Shown here: piece after piece, positions 23,240-35,819 of the stretch
How positions within the stretch are numbered: position 1 is the stretch's first letter
Layout: each line of letters opens with the position of its first letter
Program-made: the position numbers and the translations under genes
Source of the DNA: Rhizopus arrhizus
Lineage: Eukaryota; Mucoromycota; Mucoromycetes; Mucorales; Rhizopodaceae
NCBI GenBank assembly: GCA_024220505.1
Contig: JAKZZE010000038.1
Coordinates: 186,001 to 250,000, forward strand
Direction of reading: 5' to 3'
DNA length: 64,000 bases
Notes under the pieces: model-generated
What the model was told of the DNA's origin: nothing
The model's input: only the letters and a program-made list of their open reading frames with translations
Databases searched by the model: none

Positions 23240-26200
23240 TTAGGGCGCGGGGGATATTGAGCCAGAGGTTGATTTATCGATAAGGGTCCAACCATCTTCT
23301 ATATGATCTTCGTTTGAAAAGGTTGTCTTTTGTATAGAAGAAAGAGTTCTAGCCTTTGCAAGTTCCATATCTCTGTAGATACACTGAATTGCTGTTTCAA
23401 CACCAGTTTCCTAACAAAAAAAGAAAAAAAAAAAAAAAAAGTCAAAATAGTACAAATTTTACTGGAAATTCCGGTCTTACTGATAAAATCTTTTCCCCAG
23501 CTTTCTTTGCCAACTTGAGCATATGTTCATCTGTAGACACAACGCGAAGCGCTGCTGATAAACTTTCTACTGTCATTTGCTTTATACATCGACCAATGCC
23601 CATTTCTTCTACGCGTTCACCCCAAAAGAATTGATCTGCAAAAAAGGGTTTGATAATTGTGGGTCTTCCTGCTCTCAATCCAGCGGCTGTTGTACCTGCC
23701 CCACCATGGTGAACAACAGCTCTCACTTGTGGAAATAACCAATCATGAGGTACAGAGTGAATGCTAAAGATAGCGTCTGGATATTTTGTGAGCATGTCAT
23801 CCTCTTCTTGATTTTTGCCTTCTTGAAGTCTTGAAGACCAGCCTCTGGATACAATCGCTCTTACATTGGAGAGCAAGACAGCTTCAACAATGATACGTGT
23901 AATCTCTTTGGGGTCAGAGACAATAATGGATCCAAAGCCAATGTAAACAAGAGGTCGAATATCTTTAGCTTCAACAAATGCTTTTAGCTTTGGATCAGGT
24001 TTCCATCCAGTTTGTGGATTATCTAGAAACCAGTAGCCTGTGCAGTGTATCCAATCTAACCAGTCAAGTGGGCTAGGTACAATACTGGGACTGAATGAAT
24101 AGAGGTAAGGTATTTTCCATACTTCTAATTTATCATAGCTTGTAGGTGGTATCTTTAATTGGGTTGTTCTAAAGGCATTTGTACGAGCTGCTATTGCTCT
24201 CCAGATGGCATAGTCAAATAAGACATATGTCATATCATTATACAGTCTACCTTTTGGATGATTGGGTGTTGCAAATGGGTGAGGGAATGATCGAGTACGT
24301 GTCATGGGCATAGGAAATGCTCGAAAATAAGGTACGCCTACGAATATAATAAATGAGATAAATAAAAACAAGCAGCTTAAATCACAAACTATTTTTTATC
24401 ATTCTCTTTACAAAGTGCTTCAGCCATATGAACGCCAATCATAGCACTTGGACTTTCGATAATAATATCAGTACCTTGAACCGCTTTCCATGTCTTTTCA
24501 AGTAGTTCATCAATCCAACCTTTGAACTAATAAATAGAAAACATTTATATCTTTTTTGTTTCACATGAATAAGTCTTTGTTTACCAAGCGAAGTCCTTCT
24601 CTTACAAAATTGACACTGAAAAAATTGTTTTCTACACATATTCTCTACATATAAATGATTAATACGCATATTCGTTCCCATATATTTAAATTTCTCTAAC
24701 CATAAGCTCTCCAGGATCCCCACCAACAGTTCTAAATTCTATGTTATGTTCTTCTATCCAGTCTTTAAATTCATCATGCGTTGCTATCCTGCAGCGATGT
24801 CCATCTTTCATCAATCCCTTACATAAAGCGATATAAGGTTGAACATCGCCTCTTGTACCAATCGTGATACATGTAAAATGAAGTGGCTTTGCTGGCTTTT
24901 TGTATACAATTGACTCGCTTGACATGCTTCGAGAAAGAATGGGCAATGCGACATTTTGAGGAACAACATGATCATGCTGATTTTCTTTTAATTCATCTTC
25001 CATCAATTTAGCTTCCCAATCTCGAATATTTCTATTAATGCCTTTTAGTTACTGCTCACATATTGAACATTGCAAATTTTACTCTTCTGCTCTATCTGGC
25101 TCAGATTCCAATATACGTTTATGCTGTATGAAAAGGTTTGCAAAGCAACTATTTCGTCTGTTGATCGAAGAGAATTCTAAGAATATTTCTCTCTTTGTTT
25201 GCGTAAGAATACTTAGGGAATGAAAGATGTAACCACGGCTTCTTAATTTCTGTATTCTGATGATATCTGTAAAAGGAATAATAATCTTCTTTGTGTTAAA
25301 TACATAATAAAAAAATATAGTTCAACTCTACCTTTGCTTTGGAAGCAAACCCTTTAGAATTAAATGAGATGTAATTAGCAGAAATGTACAGTTTCCCGTA
25401 ACAAGGTAGGGTCTTCATATAAGAGCATCTGTAAACTATAAAAAATAAATTAGTATTTTATATAAACCTTCCACCTGTACACACTTGCCTGTAAGCAGTT
25501 TTTCAGATTCTGGTAAAACAAAATATTTTTTGAAGTTGGATATAGTACGCTCATCTAATATTTCAGCTTCATTTGCTTTATTCATATTTCCATCGTCCTC
25601 GTCATCTTCATCATCCTCATCTTCATCTTCTATAGCAGTAGAAGGACTACCCACTGTACCTCCTAATAATCCATAGACTAATTGTATCCCTGATTGACGC
25701 TTGCCATGTAGCCAACCAGGTTTTTTATAATCTTCATCATCTGAGCTGGATGAGTCTTCAGCTTTATGATGATCAGATCCTGCTGATTTTTTGCTACTAG
25801 AAGAAATAGAGGGATAAAGAAGGCCTTTGATAGCCCCTGGTACGGACAGAGCATTTGCTACAACTGAACCCATGCGTTTCACTGGCTCTGGAGAAACAAG
25901 GACGGGCTGCTCCGATTCATACACGGATTGTGTAGGTGATTGTGTTGTGGAAGAGGCTGGCGTTTGTTGAAAGGAAGGATGGTTTTCCCATGCAGATTTA
26001 AGCTGCTGAAATGTATTTTCAATATTATTGAAATAAGAGAAATAGTACTAAGGAAAATGTAAAAGTAAGCTTTTTGCTATTAATATCACAGTAATAGTGA
26101 TTACCTCATCCATAACAAAACTATCGTCAATACCCACGGCTCTTATCTTTAAAAATCTTTGAAATTCAAAAGCTTCAGTTTGTTCAATATCTAGAATATT

Positions 26201-27289
26201 TTGAAACGGTAAGGTGATTTTTAGATTAGGTCCATTGTTATTTGCTTTAAATATTGCTATTTGAAGAGCATTTGTCCTTTAGACAATATTAATTAACAAG
26301 CACATCATATAATATGTATATACCATTCAATGACTGCGGCCTTTGTATCTGCTTTAAAATGCCAGATCTTTGTTGTAGTAATTATTTTGAATCCATATTG
26401 TTTTTTGGTTGATTGGCGAATGTCCAATATAGATTTAAGGTCGATTTTACCCAAAGGAGAATAGTTATCTGTGGAGCTTTCGTACCAGGCAAGTACATCA
26501 TCATTTATATCGAAATAATATCGTTCATAATTCACTGTAACTTTGCCAGTCTTTTTAATTAAAAGATACCCTGACTTTTGGTACTTGAACTATTTATTTA
26601 TTAGCTACTGTCGCTATATAATATGAATAGATTACCTGTCCCTTGGGTAATGCAGCATAAAAACAAATAAAATTGTCAGTTAGATACATACATCCAGGTA
26701 CGATGGCTGATTGTACAATATAGCATGACCACTCTATCATCTTAGATTAATTAAATAATCCTTGTGATATTATCGTGAATGATACCTCCTCTTAATAGCT
26801 CTTTCGAAGGTAAATTGAACACAGCTCTCAAACGTTCTTCTATAGTTGAGGGTACTAAATTTGTAGGACTCGAAGTTGTTGCTGGTTCTTCATAACTTGC
26901 CCCTGCTGCTTCAGCTAACAATTCTCTAAGCTGCTTACTATTACTTTCTAATGTAGATTGCTGATTGTCTTGATTGGCATCTGAAGATTGCAAAAAATCT
27001 ATAATATTTATCAATAACATTCTTATTTTTACTCTCAATATCCCTTTCTTTATTATATATTACCAGAAGAAAAACCTAAGCAAGAGATAAGTATATAAGA
27101 AAGAGTTTATTAAAAGAAAAAAAAAATAGTATGAATATACCTTCCATATCTTCACTACCTTCTTGTTTTTCAAGCTATTCCAATATATAAATAAGTTAGT
27201 AGTAAATATGGTAATTTGTTTATTTATTTATTTACTATTTGAGCAGCTACTGATACAAATTGTAATACATTATGATTAGTAGAATCCAT
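23240..27289 (-). CDS. ATG26: UDP-glucose:sterol glucosyltransferase (ATG26/UGT51 type)
   Basis: A large multi-exon gene that transfers glucose to membrane sterols; in some yeasts it is needed for pexophagy. The start is [17 protein letters not shown] at 27289. Domains in order: GRAM ([36 protein letters not shown]); PH ([38 protein letters not shown]); an acidic linker ([13 protein letters not shown]); a second GRAM ([48 protein letters not shown]); then the GT domain ([67 protein letters not shown]). The C-terminal exon ends [14 protein letters not shown]. One junction before the second GRAM uses an unusual GTGTGT donor. The glycosyl-donor loop HHGGAGTT is intact, so the enzyme is probably active. 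Confidence 0.93.
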
Positions 27290-27902
27290 TTTAAATCAAA
27301 TATGAAGAAAAAGAAAAAGAGGAAGCATGACTCCCACTTATTTTCATTTATGCAACAAATACACATCCCAATCAGGTGGATTAAATAATTTATGTTCCGA
27401 CATATAAAAATTAAAATGCTCTATTAAGTCCAATTAATTTTTCTTCTTCTTTATCTCAAGAATGACAGACAAATACATATGATTGAACAATATATTTCAA
27501 ATGAAATACACTTGGGCCATATTTATCATATATGACACATAATAATATATGGCTTTCTAAAGAACAAGTGACCAAAAGTTCCTCTCCAAGATTGCAAGAT
27601 GAATCAAATCAACAATATTTATAATTGAAAAGAGTTTACATAAAGTGTGTAAAAAATTACTAAAAATATCAACTTGAGTAAGATCTAACAAAGAAACAGT
27701 GTAATTTACAATGATCGACAAATTTATTATATATATAAAAAAAAAGACTTCAGTATGCTTGCGGTGTTTTTAATACACCTTAATTGCCCAAATCAGATCA
27801 AAAACAAACTTAAGTGAATCAAATGAAAAAAAGCCCCAACTAAATGAGAATTTGGAGCTTCTGAAATGAGAGAGAATCATGTCTAAATGGAATTTTTTTT
27901 TT
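27290..27902. other. Intergenic, no gene seen
   Basis: AT-rich upstream region of ATG26 with no protein-like ORF. Confidence 0.5.
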
Positions 27903-28290
27903 TCAAAAAAAAAAAAGACAACTGTTAAAGAATAAAGCTAAATGCCTTATCCATCCCTGACCGTCTACTAGAATAACTTGCGAACAAACTTCTACAATTT
28001 GAAGAGTCAAATTGTAGCTGCCATCAAAAGGGTATCTTTTAACATCATATTTTACCTTCGACCAAAAGTCCTCAATAGGATAAAGAAAAGTGAATATGGA
28101 GGAAGACAAACACGTTTGTGGCCTCTTTTCTCAATGATCTCTCTAACGGCAGCAGGTTTTAAATAGGAGCATTGTACATGAGAATACATTAGCTTTTCAA
28201 TTCATTCTTGTCAAGAACATCCATTTCATTGTTTAAACAATTCAAAAATTGCACAGTCCTTGTACTCAAGAATCAAGTATAAGGGCCTCA
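27903..28290 (-). pseudogene. DDE transposase C-terminal relic
   Basis: Leftward reading gives KRGHKRVCLPPYSLFLYPIE then DFWSKVKYDVKRYPF and VDGQGWIRHLALFF. This matches the C-terminal third of DDE transposases (PPYSP.LNPIE.FWS.VK). Further upstream on that strand, matches such as CLNNEMDVLDKNE occur with stops between them. The second catalytic Asp region is lost. It is distinct from the other transposases in the window. Confidence 0.7.
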
Positions 28291-29767
28291 TTCTCCTCTT
28301 TTATCTTTTGCTTATCTTCTTCATTTGAACCGGCAGGGACATCAGCCATTTGAGATGTTGGCAAGTCTGAGGTTTCTCTATGAGACTTATTTACCTGGTG
28401 CTCTTGGCCGTCTTTTAGATATACTAAAACTGTGCCTCTTTCGGCTTCGGAGGGACCAAGTGATGACGATGCAGGTATGTAAAATGGCCCACCAACGGTT
28501 AGTGTATGTTGCAGTAGTTGTGGTTGAGAGTCCTTGTACTCTATATATTCTAGGCTAGTCGTTGATATTTGAGGGGTGGAAGGGTAGAGCCGGGACCATT
28601 ACTGTCAAAGCAGCGCACAAAGTTTAGACTACCTATAAAACTTATGATGACTGGGTTATTGTTGGGAAGGGCCCAATACACTAAAGTCCATTCTTTCTTT
28701 AAAGAGGATGACAGCGCTAAACAAGTTTTGTAACTTGATATGCACGAATAAAGTCATCACCCTGCATTACTGGTTTATTTAATGAATGGGTATTGGAATT
28801 CAGTGTACCGATCCTCAAAGAAGCAGAGCATATTACACAAGGAATTTGTTTGAGCTTCCCCAAGGTTAATAAATATAGGGTATATATAGCCGTTTGTTAC
28901 AAAAGTGATTTATCAAATATGCTGGACATGAAACGAAATGCTGCTTAAAAAAAATGAAAGTAGTGTTATGTTCTGGCAAATTAATAAAGATAACATACAA
29001 AATCAAAGGAATATTTTTTGAGACTGAACTTTACTTAAGATGACCTTGAATGGAAAAGGAATCATTACAAATCCTACTACTTGTATTCTTCTATCAGCTG
29101 GAGAGTCAAACGGATAGTTATAAGCGTAAATCCAATAATTGCCATGTTTAATTGAAAGATGATTACTAAATTAGTTATGAAATTTTTCAATTCATTGCTT
29201 ACTACAAGTCCTATTACTCTTCAACTGATTTGAAAGATTTGTTTCGTCTTTCTTGTGTGGAAAGACGTTTATATGAAATGCTTCCAGTTAATTGATTATC
29301 TCATTCATTACTATTCATTTACAGAAATGATCGAAAGTAAAAATCATGACTTATTTATTGTTCATGTTTATAGAATAAGCCTAATAGTGATGATTTTATT
29401 TAATAAAGATTTTATATTATTATCTTTTATCAATGTTAATATACTTTTTCAGTTGTCATTACTCAATATCCGTTATTATCAGACACTGTTCTACAACACT
29501 CCTTTTAATCTGTTTCCTTTTGGTTTTTCCACTGGCCCACCACATGTCTGATTCTTTTTGAGCTTGATCACCTTCATCATCAAAGATTGTTTCACTCGCC
29601 TCCACTCTCTCCCGGAAAAGGACTTAAATTGACTACCCAGAACTCACATTGATGTCTATGACACGTCTTTCCTTCCTTATTCGCTTTATTTTTCTTTTTG
29701 TCCTCGATCCCAAAGGATGTTTTTTGATTCTCTTAAATTCGTTTTTGATCTGATTTGCTCACTAAAG

Positions 29768-29810
<43 letters not shown>

Positions 29811-29983
29811 GTTTATATTTAATCGTATATAAGTCTTAGTATCAAGGGTATAATGTGTTTCACGTATAATTAATCATTTTCTATTATTTTTATCGTCATT
29901 GTCGTTGAGTACAGAATTGCTTGACATAAGGCTATATGAATGCGTTTTATTAATAAAAGAAGAAATATAAATTATATCACATG
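28291..29983. other. Relic-rich non-coding stretch
   Basis: About 28320-28720 is less AT-rich than its surroundings and contains the frame NRQGHQPFEMLASLRFLYET and a CCTC..GAGG hairpin around TTTCGGCTTCG. It looks like a decayed coding element that was not recognised. The rest is low complexity. Confidence 0.45.
29770..29810. repeat. T-run/A-run junction
   Basis: About 30 T followed directly by about 10 A (TTTT..AAAA), forming a natural hairpin-prone palindrome. Length is uncertain because homopolymers are error-prone. Confidence 0.85.
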
Positions 29984-30157
29984 TTACATGGCAGAATGTA
30001 ATGTATTCATTTTGAGTAGTGCTGGAGCTTGCTCGTTCATTTTATTAACATTTCGACCAAACACTTCCATGCTCTTGGACAATTTGCTAAGCTCATAGTG
30101 CAATTGCGCATATTTCATTCTTTTTGAAGCTTCTACTCGTGAATCATTTTCAGACAT
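29984..30157 (-). CDS. 57-aa microprotein, DASH complex Hsk3-like
   Basis: An intronless ORF of 174 nt, MSENDSRVEASKRMKYAQLH.. ending MNTLHSAM. The pattern QLhxELxxL..hExh....Mxx QAxxLxxMxxLHSAM, a single amphipathic helix ending in L-H-x-x-M, resembles DASH/Dam1 complex subunit Hsk3, a tiny kinetochore protein coupling chromosomes to microtubules. It is divergent from the RPA-interacting protein gene with only 66 bp between ATGs, which supports a real, compactly regulated gene. The family match is by pattern only and could be coincidental for such a short helix. Confidence 0.5.
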   Translation of the reverse strand: MSENDSRVEASKRMKYAQLHYELSKLSKSMEVFGRNVNKMNEQAPALLKMNTLHSAM

Positions 30158-30223
30158 TGTATAGACAGAAAAAAAAAGTGCGCATTTTAATTTTTTTTTT
30201 TTTTTCCTTCCTTTTTTAAATTA

Positions 30224-30851
30224 ATGAACATTACACGATCTCCGGTAAAAAGTATGCCTGATAATCATCGCCGTTGGCGCGATAAATTTAGAAAAGAATG
30301 CAATTACAAAATAAAAAATGCTCGACAAGAAAAAGTAGATGCATTCAGAGAGAACAAGGTAGAGCATAAAAGAAAAAAACAAAATTTTCAGTCCAATATT
30401 AATCTTTCCTTTTTATCACAAATAGTTGATGCAACATACTCTATCACAACAATGGGACAATTTCAAAAAGGAAAATGAACAAGAAATGATGAGAGAAGGT
30501 ATTGTTGATATGGATGAGCTAATAGAGGAAAGTTTGATGGAAGAATATGAAGAATACCAAAAACAGGAACAAGAAGAACTTGAAGATACCATTGCTTCTT
30601 ATGAACGAGCATCTCTTATTTGTGTTCATTGTCATAAAGACACTTTAATATATACATCACAAAACATGCTTTCTTGTCCTACATGTGGTTTTTATGCTAC
30701 GGAAATTTGTCTTCAATCCATTCTCAATGCCATCAATCAGCACAGTAATCAATGTCAAGGACGAATTGAGTTTTCCTTAGAACCGGGTGCAACCAGTACT
30801 ATATTGGCCAATTGCGATATTTGTGATCTTTGGGACATGTTCTACATGTAA
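30224..30851 (+). CDS. RPA-interacting protein (RPAIN/RIP-like)
   Basis: Two exons (30224-30358, 30426-30851) give 186 aa. The N-terminal basic helix (HRRWRDKFRKECNYKIKNAR) matches the RPA-interacting N-terminal domain. The acidic middle (VDMDELIEESLMEEYEEYQ) is typical. The C-terminal zinc-binding domain has CVHCHKDTL, CPTCGFYATE, and a final CDICDLWDMF, with the paired cysteines conserved. RPAIN escorts replication protein A into the nucleus. The intron between ENK and LMQHTLSQQW is 67 nt. Confidence 0.88.
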
Positions 30852-30926
30852 ATTTTGTGTAAATAACAGCTGTAAATATGACAATAAAACGTCTTTTTTT
30901 TTTTTTTTTTCTTTTCTTTTCTTTTT

Positions 30927-33104
30927 ATGACATTATTTTCTTCAGCTCGACATTGTTTTGTCAAGTGTCAAACATTTCAAGTAAATAAGCTTATTATAAA
31001 AAAATACGCGTAGTCATAAGAATTAACTAGAGCAGATTAACAGCGAGGACAGTGATGCGCTCTTCAAATCAATTAAAGATGAAGCTGTAGATTTACAGAA
31101 ATTAAGAGAAGTATTGCTATTGAGTAATCAAGTGAGTTCAAAAGGCATTTTTTTTGTTTATCAACACTCAATCCCTCTTTCCTAAAGGAATGTTTAACCG
31201 ATGAAGCAAGTTTCTCTCTTTTGGACAGTCTATTTCCACTGTTGTTAAAAAAGAACATGCAAACAAGCACATACCATATAATTGAGGCTCTAGCTAATAA
31301 GCTTGATCATGACCAGCTACTTGAACGACTCATGGACAAATTAATTTGCTTTACTTGGGAATACAAGAACGAAATCGGCTGCTTCGAAATAGCAAGGATG
31401 TTTGCGATTTATATTGAACTGTTTGGCAGAGCGCTTGAAAAAGTAACAAAGCCCAAGGAATGGATGCTTTATTTGCCTTTTGTTACCAATTGCCTAAAGA
31501 AAGCACTGGAGTTTATTGAGCCTATTCTGATAAAAAAAAGCTCTCTCTCGCATAGAGCAAGGTCCTCTTCAACATGGGATCAAGTAGTCTTTATTGTTAC
31601 TGATAGTGTTTTGGATCTAGCAGAATTTGTTCATGCTGTCACCGTCAATAAAAAACCATCTGAATTTCCAGTAAGTTGTGAGGATATTGGATCTGAAGAT
31701 GGAGATGTGAGAAGAAGATACTTGGGCTACTTTCTTTTAAATTTAATATATGAAAAAATCATTTTAAATCTTGATATACAACTATCAAGAACTTATTTTG
31801 AAAAACATCATGCAAGATACAATGTGAAAGGGCCCAAAAGACAGACCGATATTACAACACACTGTGAATATACGACCAACATAATTCAGCGTTGCACGGT
31901 TAGTAATCCACTTTCTAATATTATAGCGATATTAACCAACTTTTGTAGAAATTATCTGTTTTATATGAGTTTACACTTAGTAGAATGTATCAATTATTGA
32001 CTTCAGTCTGTGCAAGACAAGAATTTAGCTTGTTATCCAAAGGTTTAATGACGATATGGATATGGAAAGAGAGACGGGGTAATTAAATTGTTTTACTAGA
32101 GGATGAAATACTAGAAAATGACAAGCAAATGATCAATCCAAGATTGTATCCATTAAGCTATGAAGGAATTGCTTGCTTATTCTCAATGACTTTATATGAT
32201 AAAAAAGACGTTAAATTGGATATGCTTCCTATGGCTAAAGACTATATTGGTATCAGCATGAACCTAGTACTGAGGTAAAAGCTAACCATGTTCTCCTATC
32301 TTTCTTCTTACAACTTAGCACTAGGCCTACGGAGATGATCAATCACGTCGACAAAGGAATCTTTGTTTTGTTATACTTTTCAGATAACATCAACGCGGCA
32401 ATAAATATGAATGACATTGACAAAGAGATTAGAGGACCTTTGGGTCTTGAATCTAAGTTTCCTGTATCAAGGATACTACAGATCATTTCCTCTGTGGCTT
32501 CAATATGTCCTGATCCTTCTATTCGCTTTTTCTCATATCAACTTCTGCAAAAATTCTTGGGTTTTAGTGATGATGAAACATGCATTTTCTTCCTGCAAGA
32601 ATTATTAGACAGATGCCCTTTTCCATCCATGAGAACAGCTGCTATCGGTTTACTGAAAGATCAAATTGACCAGTCTTTTAATGCGAATTGTAACAACAGG
32701 CAGTTGTTTAAAAGCCCATTGGTGGTCCAGGTGTTTGTGCCCATTATATTTAAAATTAACTCAATCTGGTTAACAAGATCTTCTGAGTTTTGGAACGATT
32801 ATGGCCACATCATGCAAGCCCTCAATCTGTATTATTATTTGTTACTAAAGGATGAACAAAATAATTGGGTAAAAGAAATTCAAATGTAAATATTTACAAG
32901 TAGCTGATGATGTTGCACGTATAGACCACAGTGTGGATACCTCAAAATATTGATCAGATGAAAAAGAAATACCTAAATCCTATCAAAAATTGCTTAAATA
33001 ACATTGCTCTTATTCCAACAGATGATGAGAATAGTGCGTTTTATACAATGCAAATCGAAATAATGAAAGATTTGCTTCACAAAATTGATCAAAAAATAAA
33101 TTAG
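30927..33104 (+). CDS. YAP-binding/Alf4/glomulin family protein (Ybp1/Ybp2-like)
   Basis: The start is MTLFSSARHCFVKCQTFQ at 30927, spliced into INSEDSDALFKSIKDE. A helical-repeat body follows: FPLLLKKNMQTSTYHIIEAL, YLGYFLLNLIYEKI, and the strongest family block ICPDPSIRFFSYQLLQKFLG with CPFPSMRTAAIGLLKDQI. The last exon ends TVWIPQNIDQMKKKYLNPIK.. DLLHKIDQKIN at 33104. In budding yeast Ybp1 helps activate Yap1 under peroxide stress and Ybp2 acts at kinetochores; the plant and animal relatives bind cullin-RING ligases. Which role applies is unknown. It starts 75 bp after the RPAIN stop on the same strand. Confidence 0.75.
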
Positions 33105-33224
33105 TGTCGGACATTGAACGATGTACGTGACTTTTTACTTCTTCGTAAAATAATGCTGTCAAGAAGGGTCTATTGGTGAACCCTCCTCTTACTAGCATCT
33201 TATTTTGCGCGTATGTATACATGA

Positions 33225-33249
33225 ATCCCATCCATCCATCTATCCATCC
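33225..33249 (+). promoter_or_regulatory. ATCC repeat upstream of RPP1
   Basis: ATCCCATCCATCCATC followed by TATCCATCC, ending 33 bp before the RPP1 start. A similar GGAT-rich stretch sits the same distance upstream of RPS16. Confidence 0.4.
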
Positions 33250-33281
33250 TTCTTCAGAAATACTTATTTTAACTATTTAGT

Positions 33282-33712
33282 ATGTCTGCCGAACTCGCTG
33301 TCGTTTACGCTGCTCTCATCCTTGAAGATGATAACATTGAAATCACTGTAAGCAAAATAATATCATTTCATCAACATGTTGACTCATTGTTCTTGTAGGC
33401 TGACAAGCTCCAAACTCTTGTTGCTGCTGCCGGTATTGAAGTTGAACCTATCTGGTTCTCTCTTTATGCTAAGGCCCTCGAAGGTCAAGATCTTAAGGCT
33501 CTTCTCTTAAACGTTGGTGCTCCTGGTGCTGGTGCTGCCGCCCCTGCCGGTGCTGCCGGTGCTGCCGCCGCTTCCGATGCCCCTGCTGAAGAAGCCAAGG
33601 AAGAAGAAAAGGAAGAATCCGATGATGATATGGGTTTCGGTAATGTTTGATATGTAAATTAGTGTGTGGTTACTGTCATTAATACGTTATTCTTATAGGT
33701 CTTTTTGATTAA
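33282..33712 (+). CDS. RPP1: 60S acidic ribosomal protein P1
   Basis: Three exons (33282-33347, 33399-33639, 33699-33712) give 106 aa. The N-terminal helical dimerisation domain is [20 protein letters not shown] with [15 protein letters not shown]. An alanine/glycine hinge ([16 protein letters not shown]) precedes the acidic tail [13 protein letters not shown], the stalk signature that recruits elongation factors. The last intron splits the final FG|LFD so that the third exon codes only five residues. The codons are noticeably more biased (GCC, GGT, CTC, AAG) than in neighbours, as expected for a very highly expressed gene. Confidence 0.97.
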
Positions 33713-35044
33713 ATTGCTTAAACCGGTTCAATGTTCTTTTTTTCCCGAAATAAAAACTTGTATTTTGCAAATATTACATACATTGCAACGCTTTTAATCT
33801 TTCGCAAAGCTGAGGAGAGAAAGAATTGATAAGGATGCAAATTATTAGCTTTATAATGTGAGTATTGTTAAGCATATCAAGGCTTTTTTTTTTTAAAAAG
33901 CAGTTGTCAGGAAAAACCGTTTAGTTTACAATTATGAATACCCCCATTCATTTCAGGGAAACCGAACTCTATGAAGTAAACCTTGGCGTAAAAAACTGAA
34001 AATCATCCTGCATGTTCTTTCAAATATGCTGATAGATGAAAAAAGTATGTTGGATCATTCAACCATCCAGTATGAATGACCATTTTTACTGTACAAAGTA
34101 CGCGATAGAATCTTTACATATCACTTATGGCTCAGAGCAGAACTCTCAGAAGAAAATACAAACATAATATGGATCATGCCTACCTTACAAAGCCTGAATG
34201 GACAATTTGAGTACTGACGGAGAGCAAAAGAACCTTCCTGAAGACATGAATGTGCTTTTTAAATTTTTAGTTAGAAAGGCAAACCGAGACCTTTGTTTCT
34301 GTGTAGCAACTGTTTTTAACAACTTGAATGCTGTAAACCTTTGATGTTGTTTTAAACAAGCAACTCTATTAAGCTAACTCAAAAGCTAACGCAATCCTTT
34401 TGTGTAAAGATCCTTCATCATAGTAAATGGTATTTATTTTAAGAAAGGGTCAGAACCCCCCCCCCCCCTTTTTTTTTTGTTGCAGTTGTAAAAAGATTCA
34501 AATCAATTCATCACCTTCCTCATTATATTCATTAAATTTGTTTATTACTTACTTCAAATGGAAAATAGGCAATATTATATTTATATAGCTTTAAATGGAT
34601 ATTATACATCTTTAATTGGTTGCACATAGAACGATCTATGCTGTAGAATGTTATTCTTAGTTATATACCACAGGAATAATGCTGAATAATTCAAATAATT
34701 TAATATATCGTTAAAAAATACAAGAATATATGGTTTTCCAGAATGTATATTAGACTTCGTCACAAACATTTATCCTATCATGAGCATGATATCTAGAATC
34801 AAAAAAGTGTCGAGAAAAGTATGAAGCTATTGAAAGTTAGTGCTAATTGGCCGATTGTTTATTTATTAAATAAAATACAGGAATCAAACCCATTTTCTAC
34901 ATTTTATTGAAAAACAATTTACTTAATTTTCAAGGAATGATTATTTGTAAAAAAAAGATGGTCGGTATATCCAACAGCATCATTTGTATAGATCTTATGC
35001 ATATTTTGAAGCCTCGGTATAGTTTTTACTAGGCACTGCTAACT
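33713..35044. other. Non-coding start of a relic island
   Basis: Contains a C13-T10 polypyrimidine tract at about 34456-34478 and scattered frames with stops around 34000-34200. No intact gene. Confidence 0.5.
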
Positions 35045-35416
35045 TTAATTTCTTGCATGAAGAGTAAGACCAGCGTGTAAATTAATATTGTACTTTTTTG
35101 CTGCTGGTACCACCTTCTTTGTGCGCTTTACTATCAGGTGTAGAATAAAGTTGTATTTATCAATATCAGGGTAGACTGTGTACGCTTTTTTCTTGGCTTT
35201 TGTAATCTTAGTTGTGCTTTCGGTATTGTTTTCGTTTTTGACACCGTCTTCAATAGTGGCCATTGACTGCCTGAGTTGTGCTTGTAAATAATCGTTCATG
35301 GACTTCAAGCCTTTGACTTCTGTTACCATTTCGTCTACTTCCATTGGTTTATTGTAATCTTCATCTATCAATTTGATTTGGCCATCCTCAAAAACAATTG
35401 CGTTAAATTTATTCAT
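35045..35416 (-). pseudogene. N-terminal transposase-like fragment
   Basis: A 123-codon frame starts MNKFNAIVFEDGQIKLIDED. An internal lysine-rich linker leads to YTVYPDIDKYNFILHLIVKR and VVPAAKKYNINLHAG, which fits a degenerate helix-turn-helix of the kind preceding Mucorales DDE transposases (Y-x-D-x-D-K..F..h.....AAKxxxIN). It ends abruptly in LTLHARN where the HTH should continue. No catalytic domain follows on that strand. It could also be a small host gene. Confidence 0.4.
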
Positions 35417-35819
35417 GGTTCAAAATTCAATGTAAAAGTATAAAAATGAAAAATATTTACAAGCATGAAGACCAAAAAACACGGGTAGTCTTTATACTTT
35501 GATCACAAACAAAGAGCCCATTATGACAATACTATTCATAACTTAGATTGGCTTTGTATATATCATAATTATGATAAATCCATAGGGATATAGAGCGTGA
35601 TATCTACTAATATCATCGATGTTTCAAACACTAAGCTACATGGACTACTGATAACATCGGATGCCCCAATTATAAGTTGCTTACAGATGTTTGTGTCTTC
35701 CTTCAGTCTCATGCAACAGGTAATAAAAGAATGAACCAAGTTATTTCTCCAAAAGCCTTGAGACAAAATTGAGTAGGTGAAAAGAAATTTTTTGGAAAGC
35801 AATAACTAAAATTTATCCT

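Noticed and set aside
28325..28560. 77-codon ORF near the 28-kb relic
   Set aside because: No recognisable domain, no splice partners, and stops follow; treated as a decayed element.
33990..34240. Broken frames upstream of the 35-kb fragment as a gene
   Set aside because: Multiple stops in every frame and no splice arrangement gives a continuous protein.
34456..34478. C13-T10 tract as a functional triplex site
   Set aside because: A pure homopolymer junction in a relic-rich region with no gene nearby; nothing beyond composition supports a function.
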